Positions 1 to 8,484 of a stretch of 64,000 nt of DNA are shown piece by piece. The notes under the pieces were generated by a model. The model searched no databases. It had not been told where the DNA came from and saw nothing but the letters and a program-made list of their open reading frames with translations. How positions within the stretch are numbered: position 1 is the first letter of the stretch; each line of letters starts with the position of its first letter. Origin of the DNA: Streptomyces apocyni (GTDB lineage Bacteria; Actinomycetota; Actinomycetes; Streptomycetales; Streptomycetaceae); the NCBI RefSeq assembly GCF_009739465.1, contig NZ_WHOM01000046.1:101639-165638 (forward strand). The letters are read 5' to 3'. Made by a program: the position numbers and the translations under genes.

Positions 1-57
1 CCCGCGCCGCTGTCCGTCGCCAGGGACCGATGGGTCTCTTTGGTCTCGTTGTTCTCG

Positions 58-978
58 CTACTGGGCGGGCGCGCCCGTCGGCTGCGGGGCGATGCCCAGC
101 GCCGTCATGTACTGCGACAGCGCCAGCCTGCCGATCGCCGGGTAGGCGCCCAGGGCCTCGGCGGAGGCGCAGCCCGCGTCCTTCGCGGCCACTTCGAGCA
201 GGCCTTCGTCGACCTCAGGGCCGATCACATGCGGCGCGAGTGCGAGCTGGGTCGAGCCCGAGCCGCGCAGCTGCTCCGCGGTCGCCGCGACCGCTCCCTC
301 CTGGTCGAGGGCGGCGGCCATCACCGGCACCGCGAGGCGCGCGGCCAGCAGCATGCCGGAGATCCCGGCCGCCTGTACGGCCTCCTCGCCACCGACCGTG
401 GCGAGGATGATGCCATCGGCCGCCGTCGCGACGGTGAACAGCCTGGCGCGGTCGGCGCGGGCCAGACCGGCCTCGGACAGCCGTACGTGCAGCGCCTCGG
501 CGAGCAGCGGGTGCGGGCCCAGGACATCGGTCAGCTCGGCGGGGGCGCCACTGTCCACCACGGCCTGCCGGATCTGGCCCATCAGGGCGGCGTCCGGACC
601 GGCCAGCAGCGGCACCACGACCGCGGCCGGGCCCTCGGGCTCGGCCACCTCGCGGCCAGCGGCAAGGGCCAGCTCGTAGCGGGCGGTGCGCTGCTCGGCG
701 GTCTGCGCGAGCACCGACCGCAGACTGGGAAACTCCTCGTCGTCACCGTCGAGGTAGCCGATCCTGGCGTTCATGCCGGGCAGCTCGGAGCGGGCGATGC
801 TCACGACCTCCTCGGCGAGACTCCGGGTGGCCGTGCTGGGTACGCCCGGCACGGCGAGGACGAGAGCGGGTGCTCCCTCGGGAGCCACCGCGGGTTCCGG
901 ACGGCGGTGCCGACCGGGCTGTCGGGGTCGCGGCATTCGTACAGGCAGGCCGGAAGCGGGCCCAGTGGGGGAGCTCAT
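58..978 (-). CDS. CbiX-type sirohydrochlorin chelatase family protein
   Basis: The 306-residue product has the two-half layout of CbiX/SirB-like chelatases, which insert Co or Fe into sirohydrochlorin. The first half runs from about residue 25 to 140 and the second (LFTVATAADGIILATVGG onward) to the C-terminus. The N-terminal VAHGSR-type metal-binding histidine motif of the family is replaced by LAVPGVPS, while a histidine remains in the C-half (LAPHVIGP). Catalytic chelation is therefore doubtful and a divergent role is possible. I chose the ATG at 978; an upstream in-frame ATG at 1077 would add 33 low-complexity residues and overlap the next gene. It lies 95 nt downstream of the kinase gene on the same strand. 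Confidence 0.7.
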   Translation of the reverse strand: MSSPTGPASGLPVRMPRPRQPGRHRRPEPAVAPEGAPALVLAVPGVPSTATRSLAEEVVSIARSELPGMNARIGYLDGDDEEFPSLRSVLAQTAEQRTARYELALAAGREVAEPEGPAAVVVPLLAGPDAALMGQIRQAVVDSGAPAELTDVLGPHPLLAEALHVRLSEAGLARADRARLFTVATAADGIILATVGGEEAVQAAGISGMLLAARLAVPVMAAALDQEGAVAATAEQLRGSGSTQLALAPHVIGPEVDEGLLEVAAKDAGCASAEALGAYPAIGRLALSQYMTALGIAPQPTGAPAQ

Positions 979-1073
979 GGCGCCGCATGCTACTGGCTTC
1001 GTGGGTTCCCCCGTTTGGGGAGGGTCCAGGTGCGAGGTTTCCGTCCGGAAATTTCCGTTGTGTGTTGTAAGGG

Positions 1074-2150
1074 TCAACTGTCGGTTTCCTTTGGGATGTA
1101 CAAGAGGTGTGGATCGGGCGGCAGCGCCGTTCCGCCGCCCGCGAGGTCGAGCGCGATGCGTACGGCTCCATCCAGCGGATCGCCCGCGGCGGGCACCAGC
1201 CGGGCGTGCGGCAGTTGCTCGGCGAGCTCGGCGCGCAGGGGTACGAGCAGGGGTTCGCCCAGGCGGAACAGGCCTCCGGTGAAGGCCACTTCAGGGGGCT
1301 CGTCGCTGCCGTCCGGAGCGGGATCCGGAGCGGGATCCGGAGCGAGGACGGGAGCGGGGGCGGGACATACGGCCGCTGCCGCCTCGGCGATGTGCCGGGC
1401 GGCGGCGGCCAGAATCCCGGCGGCGACCCGGTCGTGTGCCGCGCACTCGGCGACGCTGGGCGCGAAGGAGGCCAGTACGGCGGGCCGGTCGCCGCGCGGG
1501 TAGAGCTGCCCGGGCAGCTCGGACACCGGACCGAACGTCTCGCGGGCGCGGGCCAGCAGCGCCCGCGAACCCCCGCGCCGCCCGTCGTATGCCCGCAGCG
1601 CCGCCTCGAGTCCCGCCCGGCCGATCCAGGCACCGCTGCCGCAGTCGCCGAGCAGATGACCCCAGCCGTCGGCTCGCCGCCACCGGGTGAGATCGGTCCC
1701 CAGCGCGACCATGCCGGTGCCCGCGGCGACGACCGCGCCGGGGCGCTGCCCGAGCGCCCCCGCGTACGCGGTCACGGCGTCGGCGGCCAGCGCGAGGCGA
1801 CGTACGCCAAGCGTGGCCGTCAGCGCCGACGGCAGTTTGGCGCGCAGCTCCCCGCCGAGCGTGGCCATCCCCGCGGCTCCGATGACGACGGCCTCAACCA
1901 CCGTGCCTCCGCCGCCCCCGGCACTTTCGATCAGCCCGGCGGCCATCGGCGTCAGCTGCTCCAGCAGATGATCCGCGTCGATGCCACCGGAACCCGTGCG
2001 CACCGGCTCACGCGACATGACCGGCTCCACCTGCCGCAACCCGCCCCCGGTGACACCCAGCGCGACCCGCAGCCCCGAGCCCCCCGAATCCACCCCCAGC
2101 ACGCAGGACGGTCCACCGTCGCCCTCGGGCGTGTGCCTGCGCGACCTCAT
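1074..2150 (-). CDS. BadF/BadG/BcrA/BcrD-type ATPase, N-acetylglucosamine kinase-like
   Basis: This 358-residue protein belongs to the ASKHA fold family that includes eukaryotic NagK and bacterial BadF-type ATPases. The phosphate-1 loop (VLGVDSGGSGLRVAL, about 17-31), a second nucleotide loop (AVVAAGTGMVALG, about 140), the GDCGSGAWIGRAGLEAAL segment and a C-terminal AFTGGLF motif are all present. The likely activity is ATP-dependent phosphorylation of N-acetylglucosamine or a related amino sugar, possibly in cell-wall recycling. A Pro-Asp-Ala repeat (PDPAPDPAP, about residue 268) is encoded by a duplicated GGAGCGGGATCC-type unit near 1317-1345. It diverges from ung across 121 nt. Confidence 0.8.
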   Translation of the reverse strand: MRSRRHTPEGDGGPSCVLGVDSGGSGLRVALGVTGGGLRQVEPVMSREPVRTGSGGIDADHLLEQLTPMAAGLIESAGGGGGTVVEAVVIGAAGMATLGGELRAKLPSALTATLGVRRLALAADAVTAYAGALGQRPGAVVAAGTGMVALGTDLTRWRRADGWGHLLGDCGSGAWIGRAGLEAALRAYDGRRGGSRALLARARETFGPVSELPGQLYPRGDRPAVLASFAPSVAECAAHDRVAAGILAAAARHIAEAAAAVCPAPAPVLAPDPAPDPAPDGSDEPPEVAFTGGLFRLGEPLLVPLRAELAEQLPHARLVPAAGDPLDGAVRIALDLAGGGTALPPDPHLLYIPKETDS

Positions 2151-2271
2151 GGAGCGGCTCCAGGGAGAGGAACGGAAAGCGGAGGTGTGACGACGGCGGG
2201 CAGCCTACCGACAGGCTCCCAGGTCCGCATGATTGTCGGAGCGGGTTCCTGGGCCGGTAGGGTGATGTGCC

Positions 2272-2949
2272 GTGGCAGCACGACCGTTGAATGAACTTGT
2301 AGAGCCCGGCTGGGCCCAGGCGTTGGGCCCGGTGGCGGGGCGGGTCGCCGCGATGGGCGACTTCCTGCGTGCGGAGATCGCGGCTGGACGCACCTACCTT
2401 CCTGCCGGGGCGCACGTTCTGCGCGCCTTCCAGCAACCTTTTGACGAGGTACGCGTCCTGATCGTGGGTCAGGACCCCTACCCCACCCCGGGAATGGCCA
2501 TCGGGCTCAGCTTTGCGGTCGCGCCTGAGGTGCGGTCCCTGCCGGGGAGCCTGGAGAACATCTTCCGGGAGATGCACACCGACCTGGGCCACCCACGCCC
2601 CTCCAACGGCGACTTGACGCCCTGGACCCAGCAGGGCGTGCTCCTGCTGAACAGGGCCCTGACCACGGCGCCTCGCAAGCCCGCCGCACACCGAGGCAAG
2701 GGCTGGGAGGAAGTGACCGAGCAGGCCATCCGCGCTCTGGCCACCCGGGGCAAGCCGCTGGTGTCGGTGCTGTGGGGACGGGACGCCCGCAACCTGAGGC
2801 CTCTTCTGGGTGACTTGCCGGCGATCGAGTCGGCCCATCCCTCCCCGATGTCGGCAGACCGCGGTTTCTTCGGCTCGCGGCCCTTCAGCCGCGCCAATGA
2901 GCTCCTGGTCAGCCAGGGAGCCCAGCCGGTGAACTGGCAGCTGCCCTAA
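2272..2949 (+). CDS. ung: Uracil-DNA glycosylase, family 1
   Basis: The enzyme removes uracil from DNA as the first step of base-excision repair. All family-1 motifs are visible in 225 residues: GQDPYP with the catalytic Asp (about 66-71), [15 protein letters not shown] (the Asn of the uracil pocket) and [14 protein letters not shown], the minor-groove leucine-loop region. In that loop Met replaces the usual Leu after HPSP. Length matches the family. The start is GTG at 2272, preceded by AGGGTGA about 8 nt upstream. It converges on the BNR-repeat gene 19 nt downstream. Confidence 0.96.
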   Translation: MAARPLNELVEPGWAQALGPVAGRVAAMGDFLRAEIAAGRTYLPAGAHVLRAFQQPFDEVRVLIVGQDPYPTPGMAIGLSFAVAPEVRSLPGSLENIFREMHTDLGHPRPSNGDLTPWTQQGVLLLNRALTTAPRKPAAHRGKGWEEVTEQAIRALATRGKPLVSVLWGRDARNLRPLLGDLPAIESAHPSPMSADRGFFGSRPFSRANELLVSQGAQPVNWQLP

Positions 2950-2967
2950 GCGCCTGTCCAAGCCACT

Positions 2968-4053
2968 TCAGGCCAGCACCGCCGCCCGTACGCACAGCAC
3001 ATCCGGCAGATGGGAGGCGAGCTGCTGCCAGCTGTCGCCGTCGTCCGCGCTGGCGTACAGCTCGCCGTTGCGGTTGCCGAAGTAGACGCCCGCCGGGTCC
3101 GCGTCGTCGGTGCACAGGGCGTCGCGCAGCACGGTGCCGTAGTGGTCGCCGTCGGGCAGGCCCGTGGAGAGCGGCTCCCAGCTCTTGCCCGCGTCCGCTG
3201 TGCGGTACACCCGGCAGCGCCGCCCCGCGGGGACCCGGTCCGCGTCCGCGTTGATGGGGAAGACGTAGGCGGTGTCCGCACGGTGCGGATGGGCGGCCGC
3301 GGCGAAGCCGAAGTCGGAGGGGAGCCCCTGGCCGATGTCGGTCCAGCGCGCGCCCGCGTCGTCGCTGCGGTAGACACCCCAGTGGTTCTGCAGATAGAGG
3401 CGGTCCGGGTCGACCGCGTCACGCGTGACCTTGTGTACGCACTGACCGAACTCGGGGTGCGGGTCGGGCAGGAAGACCGCCGAGACACCGGAGTTGGACG
3501 GAGCCCAGCTCGCTCCGCCGTCCAGCGTGCGGAACACCCCGGCCGTGGAGACGGCCACCGTCACCGCGGCGGGGTCACGCGCGTCGGTGAGGATGGTGTG
3601 CAGGCCCTCCCCGCCGCCGCCCGGCTCCCAGCGGGAACGGGTCGGATGCTCCCACAGCGGGCGCACCAGCTCGAAGCTCTCGCCCCGGTCCTCGGAGCGG
3701 TACAGCGCGGCGGGCTCGGTGCCCGCGTACACCACATCGGGCTCGGCCGCCGATGGGTGGAGCTGCCACACCCGCTCTAGTGAGGCGTTCGTGTCCGGGG
3801 GAAACTTGACCGCGGCCTTGGCCGGCTCCTTCCAACTCGCCCCCAGGTCGTCGGAGTGGAACACGGACGGACCCCAGTGCGCGCTGTCCCCGCCGACCAG
3901 CAGCCGGGGTGCCGAATTCCGGGTGTCGATCGCGATCGAGTAAATGGCCTGCGCGTTGAAGTGCGGTCCTTCGAGCTCCCAGGATCCGCCTCCCCGCCGC
4001 CGCCCCAGGAAGAGTCCCTTGCGGGTGCCCACGGTCAGTAGTACGTCGGTCAT
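2968..4053 (-). CDS. WD40/YVTN/BNR-repeat propeller protein (sialidase-like fold)
   Basis: This 361-residue protein is built from BNR/Asp-box repeats, seen as SDDLGASW, SEDRGESF, LDGGASW, SDDAGARW, TADAGKSW and SADDGDSW at regular spacing, so it folds as a beta-propeller. It has no signal peptide and no sialidase catalytic Arg triad that I can recognise; these cytosolic propellers are usually annotated as exo-alpha-sialidase-like or VPS10-type proteins of unknown function. The ATG at 4053 was chosen because GGAGGT lies at a good distance upstream; a farther in-frame ATG at 4098 would add 15 residues. It is transcribed toward ung. Confidence 0.8.
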   Translation of the reverse strand: MTDVLLTVGTRKGLFLGRRRGGGSWELEGPHFNAQAIYSIAIDTRNSAPRLLVGGDSAHWGPSVFHSDDLGASWKEPAKAAVKFPPDTNASLERVWQLHPSAAEPDVVYAGTEPAALYRSEDRGESFELVRPLWEHPTRSRWEPGGGGEGLHTILTDARDPAAVTVAVSTAGVFRTLDGGASWAPSNSGVSAVFLPDPHPEFGQCVHKVTRDAVDPDRLYLQNHWGVYRSDDAGARWTDIGQGLPSDFGFAAAAHPHRADTAYVFPINADADRVPAGRRCRVYRTADAGKSWEPLSTGLPDGDHYGTVLRDALCTDDADPAGVYFGNRNGELYASADDGDSWQQLASHLPDVLCVRAAVLA

Positions 4054-4172
4054 GCCGACCACCTCCGAGATGTCAGTCGACCTCGCTGTCCACGACACGA
4101 CTCAGTCTGCACCCCACCACTGACAATCGCCGTGAAAGCCTCTCGGACCTGCGGTTTTCCAGCAAAGACAGG

Positions 4173-5123
4173 CTAAGGCAGGATCTGTTCCGCCAGCCGC
4201 GCGATGGTGTCCGGCCCCACCCGGCAGCACCCGCCGACCAGCCGGGCCCCGTCCCGTACCCACCCCTCGACCCGCTGCTCCGCGAACGTCGGCCGACCGC
4301 GCCAGGCGCGAGCGGTCGCGTCCCATGTCTCCCCGCTGTTGGGGTACACCACGACCGGCTTTCCGGTTCTGTGCGCGGCGAGCGCCACCGCGGCGTCCGC
4401 GTCGTCAGGCGTACAGCAGTTCACCCCGACCGCGAACACTTCCTCGCTCTCCGCGGCCAGCCCGAACGCCTCGTCCAGCGGCTGCCCGGCCCGCGTCCGG
4501 CCCCCGGCCACGCTGTACGACAGCCACACCGGAACGCCCAGGCCGCGCACCGCCCGCAGCAGTGCTCGGGCTTCGACGACATCGGGGACCGTCTCCAGCG
4601 CCAGGGCGTCGGGACTCGCCGCGGCGAGCGCCTCAAGGCGCGGCCGGTGGAACCGCTCCAGCGCGTCCACGCTCAGCCCGTACCGCCCGCGGTACTCCGA
4701 CCCGTCGGCGAGCATCGCCCCGTAGGGACCGGCCGACGCCGCGACCCAGAGCGGCCGCCGCACGCCCCGGGCGCGCGCCTGCCGGGCCGCCTCGCGGGCC
4801 AGCCGGACGCTCAGGCCGAGCAGTTCGGTGGCGTGCCCGGCGTCGATGCCGCGCTGGGCGAAGCCCTCGTACGTCGCCTGATAGCTCGCAGTGATCGCGA
4901 CGCTGGCGCCCGCCTCGAAGTAGGCGCGGTGGGCCGCCGTGATCGCCTCGGGCTGGTCGCTGAGCAGGCGCGCCGACCACAGGGCGTCGCTCAGGTCATG
5001 TCCCGCGGACTCCAGCTGGTTGGACATCCCGCCGTCGAGTACGACCGGCCCCGCCGCGACCGTCTCGGGCAGGCTCGGCTCGGTGGCGGGACGCGTCGGC
5101 TGGGGCGTGCGGCTGCGGCTCAT
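4173..5123 (-). CDS. mmuM: Homocysteine S-methyltransferase
   Basis: The gene encodes a 316-residue zinc-dependent methyltransferase that moves a methyl group from S-methylmethionine (or AdoMet) to homocysteine, giving methionine. The zinc ligands are visible as Cys in GVNCCTP (about 232) and the C-terminal GGCC pair (about 298). The N-terminal VLDGGMSNQLE and ASYQATYEGF segments are characteristic. Length fits MmuM rather than the larger MetH domain. The start is the ATG at 5123, 53 nt from the divergent aroQ start, so the two share a very short promoter region. Confidence 0.92.
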   Translation of the reverse strand: MSRSRTPQPTRPATEPSLPETVAAGPVVLDGGMSNQLESAGHDLSDALWSARLLSDQPEAITAAHRAYFEAGASVAITASYQATYEGFAQRGIDAGHATELLGLSVRLAREAARQARARGVRRPLWVAASAGPYGAMLADGSEYRGRYGLSVDALERFHRPRLEALAAASPDALALETVPDVVEARALLRAVRGLGVPVWLSYSVAGGRTRAGQPLDEAFGLAAESEEVFAVGVNCCTPDDADAAVALAAHRTGKPVVVYPNSGETWDATARAWRGRPTFAEQRVEGWVRDGARLVGGCCRVGPDTIARLAEQILP

Positions 5124-5176
5124 AGCTCGACGCTAACCGCCGCGGCCGACGCGCTCCGTCGCCGTAGGCTGTGACC

Positions 5177-5638
5177 ATGGCATCCGTACTGATCCTCAAC
5201 GGCCCCAATCTCAACCTCCTGGGCACCCGCGAGCCCGGCATCTACGGGGCGCAGACCCTGAAGGACGTCGAGGCGCTGTGTCACGAGACGGCGGCGGGAC
5301 TGGGGCTGACCGCGGACTGCCGGCAGTCCAACCACGAGGGGGAACTGCTCGACTGGATTCACCAGGCGGGCGCCGACCAGGCCGCGGGTCACCTGATCGG
5401 CGCGGTCCTGAACGCGGGGGCGTACACCCATACCTCCATCGCGCTGCATGACGCGATCAAGGGCTCCGGCCTGCGCGTCATCGAGGTGCATATTTCCAAC
5501 GTCCACGCGCGCGAGCCGTTCCGGCACCACTCCTACCTGTCCCCGGCCGCTGCCGGGATCGTCGTCGGCTTCGGTACCGAGGGCTACCCGCTGGCCATCC
5601 AGGGGCTGCACCGCCTCGCGTCCGCCGCCCAGAGCTGA
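5177..5638 (+). CDS. aroQ: Type II 3-dehydroquinate dehydratase
   Basis: This 153-residue enzyme dehydrates 3-dehydroquinate to 3-dehydroshikimate, in the shikimate pathway or quinate breakdown. The diagnostic [17 protein letters not shown] start (with the catalytic Tyr), [30 protein letters not shown] and EVHISN...[11 protein letters not shown] segments are intact and in order. I used the ATG at 5177 because family members begin a few residues before NGPNLN; a GTG two codons upstream is possible. There is no other shikimate gene nearby. Confidence 0.96.
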   Translation: MASVLILNGPNLNLLGTREPGIYGAQTLKDVEALCHETAAGLGLTADCRQSNHEGELLDWIHQAGADQAAGHLIGAVLNAGAYTHTSIALHDAIKGSGLRVIEVHISNVHAREPFRHHSYLSPAAAGIVVGFGTEGYPLAIQGLHRLASAAQS

Positions 5639-5738
5639 TCCGGCCGGTGGAACCGGACGGTGCGGGCGGGGCGTTGTAGTCCCGTAGGGGGATGTCACCA
5701 GCATGTCCTGGCGGACGCCACGAGCAGGGAGCGGGCCA

Positions 5739-6818
5739 GTGATCAACGACAGCGTACGGATCGATGGGGACAGCCTGGTGCTGCCGGGCGGGGTGCGCGT
5801 GCAGTTCGTACGGACCCTGCGGCTGCCGGAGCGAGGGACGCACGCTCTGCCGCCGGGGCTCGGGAACTTCCCGCTGCGCAGGGTCGAGGACTATCCGGAC
5901 ACGGTGCCGGGCCCCTGGCGGGAGCGCGGCGGGGTGATGCTCCCCGTGTACTTGCGGGAGGCGATGTGGCTGAGCTTCCTCGGCACATCGGAGCCCGCCG
6001 CCCTCCAGGTGGGCGTGGGCAAGGTGTGCGCGGTGTCTGGTAAGCCCTGGAGCAGCCGACTGCGCCGCGAGCCGCAGAACTACCTGGTGCTGCCGCGCCA
6101 GCCGTGGCTGGACGGCATCAACTCCGGCAAGGGCACGGTGCGGCAGTTCGTCGCGGTGCCGTTGGGGCTGGGCGCCACGGTCGAGGGGCAGGTCACCGGC
6201 GAGGAGACCTGGGGCGGACTGCAGTTGCAGGCCTTCCCGCTGACCGATGAGGCCCGCGACCGGTGGCGCGAGGAGCGGAGGCGCGCCGCCGAGCGTACGG
6301 CCGCGCCTCCCGGCGCCTACGGTGACGCGTTCGGTACGGGCGTCGCGCTGGCGGCCTCGGCGGGACCGCCACCGGCACCGGGCGCCGCGGCACCCCGGGG
6401 GCGCCCCGGTGCACCCCGGTCTCAGGCGCCTGCGGCGATGGGTCTTGGCGCGGGCGGCTCGATGCGGCAGGAGGTGTACCGCGACGACCGGCCCGCGTCG
6501 GACTGGGCGGCCGAACCCGCCGGGCGGGTGTTCGTCCATCTGGTCACACCGCCGGACTGGCGGCGTATCACCGGCGAGGCACCCCCGCCGTCCCCCGTGG
6601 ACCGCGCCGCCTACACCCGGGCCGGACTGCCGTGGTTCGACTACTACGACCAGGACGGCGAGGACCTGGCCCCCACGGACACCCTGGAGGGGGTGCGACC
6701 GGTGGGGGAGTGGCTGGGTGACGACCACGAGCCGTGGCAGGAGCCGTCACCTGGCCAGGTCAAGCCGCTCAAGGACACCCCGCGGCCGGGAAAGGAAGTG
6801 ACGGACGGCGACTGGTGA
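5739..6818 (+). CDS. Conserved actinobacterial hypothetical protein
   Basis: The 359-residue product has no domain I can name. The first about 170 residues (INDSVRIDGDSLVLPGG through AVPLGLGATVEGQ) form a compact conserved-looking domain rich in aromatic and Arg residues. A Pro/Ala-rich linker follows (about 200-250), then an acidic C-terminal region with WFDYYDQDGEDLAPT. There is no signal peptide or membrane helix. Two starts compete: GTG at 5739 with AGGGAG 7 nt upstream, and ATG at 5703 with AGGGGG about 11 nt upstream. I favour 5739 because the extra residues are low-complexity. The stop codon sits inside a 14-bp palindrome (TGACCGGCCGGTCA, 6816-6829). Confidence 0.75.
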   Translation: MINDSVRIDGDSLVLPGGVRVQFVRTLRLPERGTHALPPGLGNFPLRRVEDYPDTVPGPWRERGGVMLPVYLREAMWLSFLGTSEPAALQVGVGKVCAVSGKPWSSRLRREPQNYLVLPRQPWLDGINSGKGTVRQFVAVPLGLGATVEGQVTGEETWGGLQLQAFPLTDEARDRWREERRRAAERTAAPPGAYGDAFGTGVALAASAGPPPAPGAAAPRGRPGAPRSQAPAAMGLGAGGSMRQEVYRDDRPASDWAAEPAGRVFVHLVTPPDWRRITGEAPPPSPVDRAAYTRAGLPWFDYYDQDGEDLAPTDTLEGVRPVGEWLGDDHEPWQEPSPGQVKPLKDTPRPGKEVTDGDW

Positions 6819-6877
6819 CCGGCCGGTCATGGCCATGTCCGGCTGCGACCGGCCGCCCGGTGCGTCATCGATCCGTC

Positions 6878-6916
6878 ACCGCTCCGTCCCTCGCCGCCCG
6901 GCTCAGACGGAGCGGT
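6878..6916 (-). terminator. Hairpin spanning the end of the OYE gene
   Basis: Perfect 10-bp arms, ACCGCTCCGT and ACGGAGCGGT, are separated by 19 nt and enclose the OYE stop codon at 6903-6905. There is no T-tract, as is usual in Streptomyces. It could also serve the convergent gene ending at 6818. Confidence 0.45.
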
Positions 6917-7982
6917 GGTACGGGTCGGGGACATGGACCTCGCCGCCGAGCTCGCGGGCGGCGCGGCGGGCGAACGAGGGGTCGCGGAGTAGTTCGCGGC
7001 CCAGCAGTACGGCGTCCGCCTCGCCGTTGGCGACGATCTTCTCGGCCTGCGCGGCTTCGGTGATCAGTCCGACAGCGGCGACCGCCAGGTCGCTCTCCTT
7101 CCTGACGCGGGCGGCGAAGGGAACCTGATAGCCGGGTCCGGTGGGGATACGGACCTTGGGGGCGTTCCCGCCCGTGGACACGTCCAGCAGGTCGACGCCG
7201 TGCTCCTTGAGCAGAGTCGCGAAGCGGACGGTGTCGTCCACCGTCCAGCCCGCGTCGTCCAGCCAGTCCGTCGCCGAGATCCGGAAGAACAGCGGCTTGT
7301 CCTCGGGCCACACCGCCCGTACGGCGTCCACGACGCGCAGGGCGAAGCGGGTGCGGCCCGCGAAGGAGCCGCCGTACGCGTCGGTGCGGTGGTTGCTGTG
7401 CGGGGAGAGGAACTCACCGATCAGATAGCCGTGCGCGCCATGGATCTCGACGACCTCGAACCCGGCGTCCAGGGCCCGGCGGGTCGCGTCGGCGAACTGC
7501 TCCACGATCCCGTCTATCTGGTCGGTCGTCAGCTCGGTGGGCACCGGGTGGTCCTCGTCGAACGGCAGAGCGCTGGGTGCCAGCGGCTGCCAGCCGTGCG
7601 CCTCGGGGCCGACCGGGGCGCCGCCCTTCCACGGGCGGTCGGTCGAGGCCTTGCGCCCAGCGTGCGCTATCTGGATGCCGGGGACAGTGCCCTGGCTCTT
7701 CAGGAACCCGGTGATCCGTCGCAGCGCCGCCACCTGGGTGTCGTTCCAGATACCCAGGTCGGCCGGGCTGATCCGGCCTTCGGGGCTGACCGCGGTCGCC
7801 TCCTGGAGGATCAGACCCGTACCACCGGCGGCGCGTGCGGCGTAGTGCGCGAAGTGCCAGTCGGTCGCCACGCCCGCGTTCGGCCCGAAGACCTCCGCCG
7901 AGTACTGGCACATCGGTGCCATCCACACGCGGTTGGGGACGGTCAAGGACCGCAGGGTGACAGGCTCGAACAGTGCGCTCAC
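6903..7982 (-). CDS. NADH:flavin oxidoreductase, YqjM-class Old Yellow Enzyme
   Basis: This FMN-dependent ene-reductase (359 aa) uses NAD(P)H to reduce activated C=C bonds of enones, quinones or nitro compounds. Features of the YqjM subclass are clear: MCQYSA with the redox-tuning Cys at about 25, IQIAHAGRKAS, the GAHGYLIGEFLSPHSNHRTDAYGG substrate/FMN segment and the C-terminal LLGRELLRDP loop. It is divergent from an ArsR-family gene with operator-like repeats between them, so redox or electrophile control is likely. An inverted repeat (ACCGCTCCGT at 6878-6887 and its complement at 6907-6916) straddles the stop codon and may end transcription. Confidence 0.93.
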   Translation of the reverse strand: MSALFEPVTLRSLTVPNRVWMAPMCQYSAEVFGPNAGVATDWHFAHYAARAAGGTGLILQEATAVSPEGRISPADLGIWNDTQVAALRRITGFLKSQGTVPGIQIAHAGRKASTDRPWKGGAPVGPEAHGWQPLAPSALPFDEDHPVPTELTTDQIDGIVEQFADATRRALDAGFEVVEIHGAHGYLIGEFLSPHSNHRTDAYGGSFAGRTRFALRVVDAVRAVWPEDKPLFFRISATDWLDDAGWTVDDTVRFATLLKEHGVDLLDVSTGGNAPKVRIPTGPGYQVPFAARVRKESDLAVAAVGLITEAAQAEKIVANGEADAVLLGRELLRDPSFARRAARELGGEVHVPDPYHRSV

Positions 7983-8016
7983 AGCGGACTCCAGGTCTCG
8001 GCGGGGCCGGTTGATG

Positions 8017-8074
8017 CTCGTACGATACCCATCGTAGTACGGGGGATGTCAAACTACGATGAGTCTCGTACGAT
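8017..8074. promoter_or_regulatory. Operator cluster between OYE gene and ArsR gene
   Basis: The 10-mer CTCGTACGAT occurs twice in the same orientation (8017-8026 and 8065-8074). The first copy pairs with ATCGTA to form TACGAT-accc-ATCGTA (8021-8036), and a further ACTACGAT lies at 8053-8060. Four related half-sites in 58 bp between divergent genes are what is expected of binding sites for the adjacent dimeric ArsR protein; they would cover both promoters. Confidence 0.6.
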
Positions 8075-8100
8075 GGAACCCCAGACGATGTGGAGCCCTC

Positions 8101-8484
8101 ATGACGACCCCCGTGAACACCGCGCGCGGCAGCGGCCGTCAGCTCGACCACCCCACGCCCGCGGAGATACGCCTGGAAGGCGTGCTGCACGCGCTGTCCG
8201 ACCCGATGCGCCTGCGCATCGTGCGGGAGCTGGCGGAGGCCGACGCCGAGCTGCCGTGCTCGTCGTTCGACCTGCCCGTCACCAAGTCCACGCTGACCCA
8301 CCACTTCCGGGTCCTGCGGGAGAGCGGGGTGGTCCAGCAGACGTACCGAGGCACCGCCAAGCTCAACGGGCTGCGCCGCGAGGAGCTGGCCGTGCTGTAC
8401 CCCGGCGTCCTCGACAGCGTGCTCGCCGCGGCGGGCGACCGTACGACCGACAGCGCGGCGGGCAGCGCGACGGACAGGTCTTAG
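8101..8484 (+). CDS. ArsR-family transcriptional regulator
   Basis: This 127-residue winged-helix protein has the ArsR core ALSDPMRLRIVRELAE...STLTHHFRVLRESGVV followed by a wing. The classic ELCVCDL metal site is replaced by ELPCSSFDLPV, leaving a single Cys (about residue 52). A redox or electrophile sensor is therefore more likely than a metal sensor. ArsR proteins next to OYE genes are known in actinobacteria (CyeR of Corynebacterium glutamicum regulates an OYE). The ATG at 8101 has GGAG 5 nt upstream. Its stop codon overlaps the stop of the convergent fprA gene. Confidence 0.88.
   Translation: MTTPVNTARGSGRQLDHPTPAEIRLEGVLHALSDPMRLRIVRELAEADAELPCSSFDLPVTKSTLTHHFRVLRESGVVQQTYRGTAKLNGLRREELAVLYPGVLDSVLAAAGDRTTDSAAGSATDRS

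Noticed and set aside
40..1503. Long plus-strand open frame of 487 codons
   Set aside because: It is antisense to the CbiX-like and BadF-like genes, Arg/Gly-rich, and typical of spurious frames in high-GC DNA.
5478..6728. Minus-strand open frame of about 416 codons opposite the hypothetical gene at 5739
   Set aside because: No ribosome binding site, low-complexity translation, and the plus-strand frame has proper codon bias.
8059..8100. Longer start for the ArsR protein at 8059
   Set aside because: It would place the operator repeats inside the coding region, and the ATG at 8101 has a ribosome binding site.
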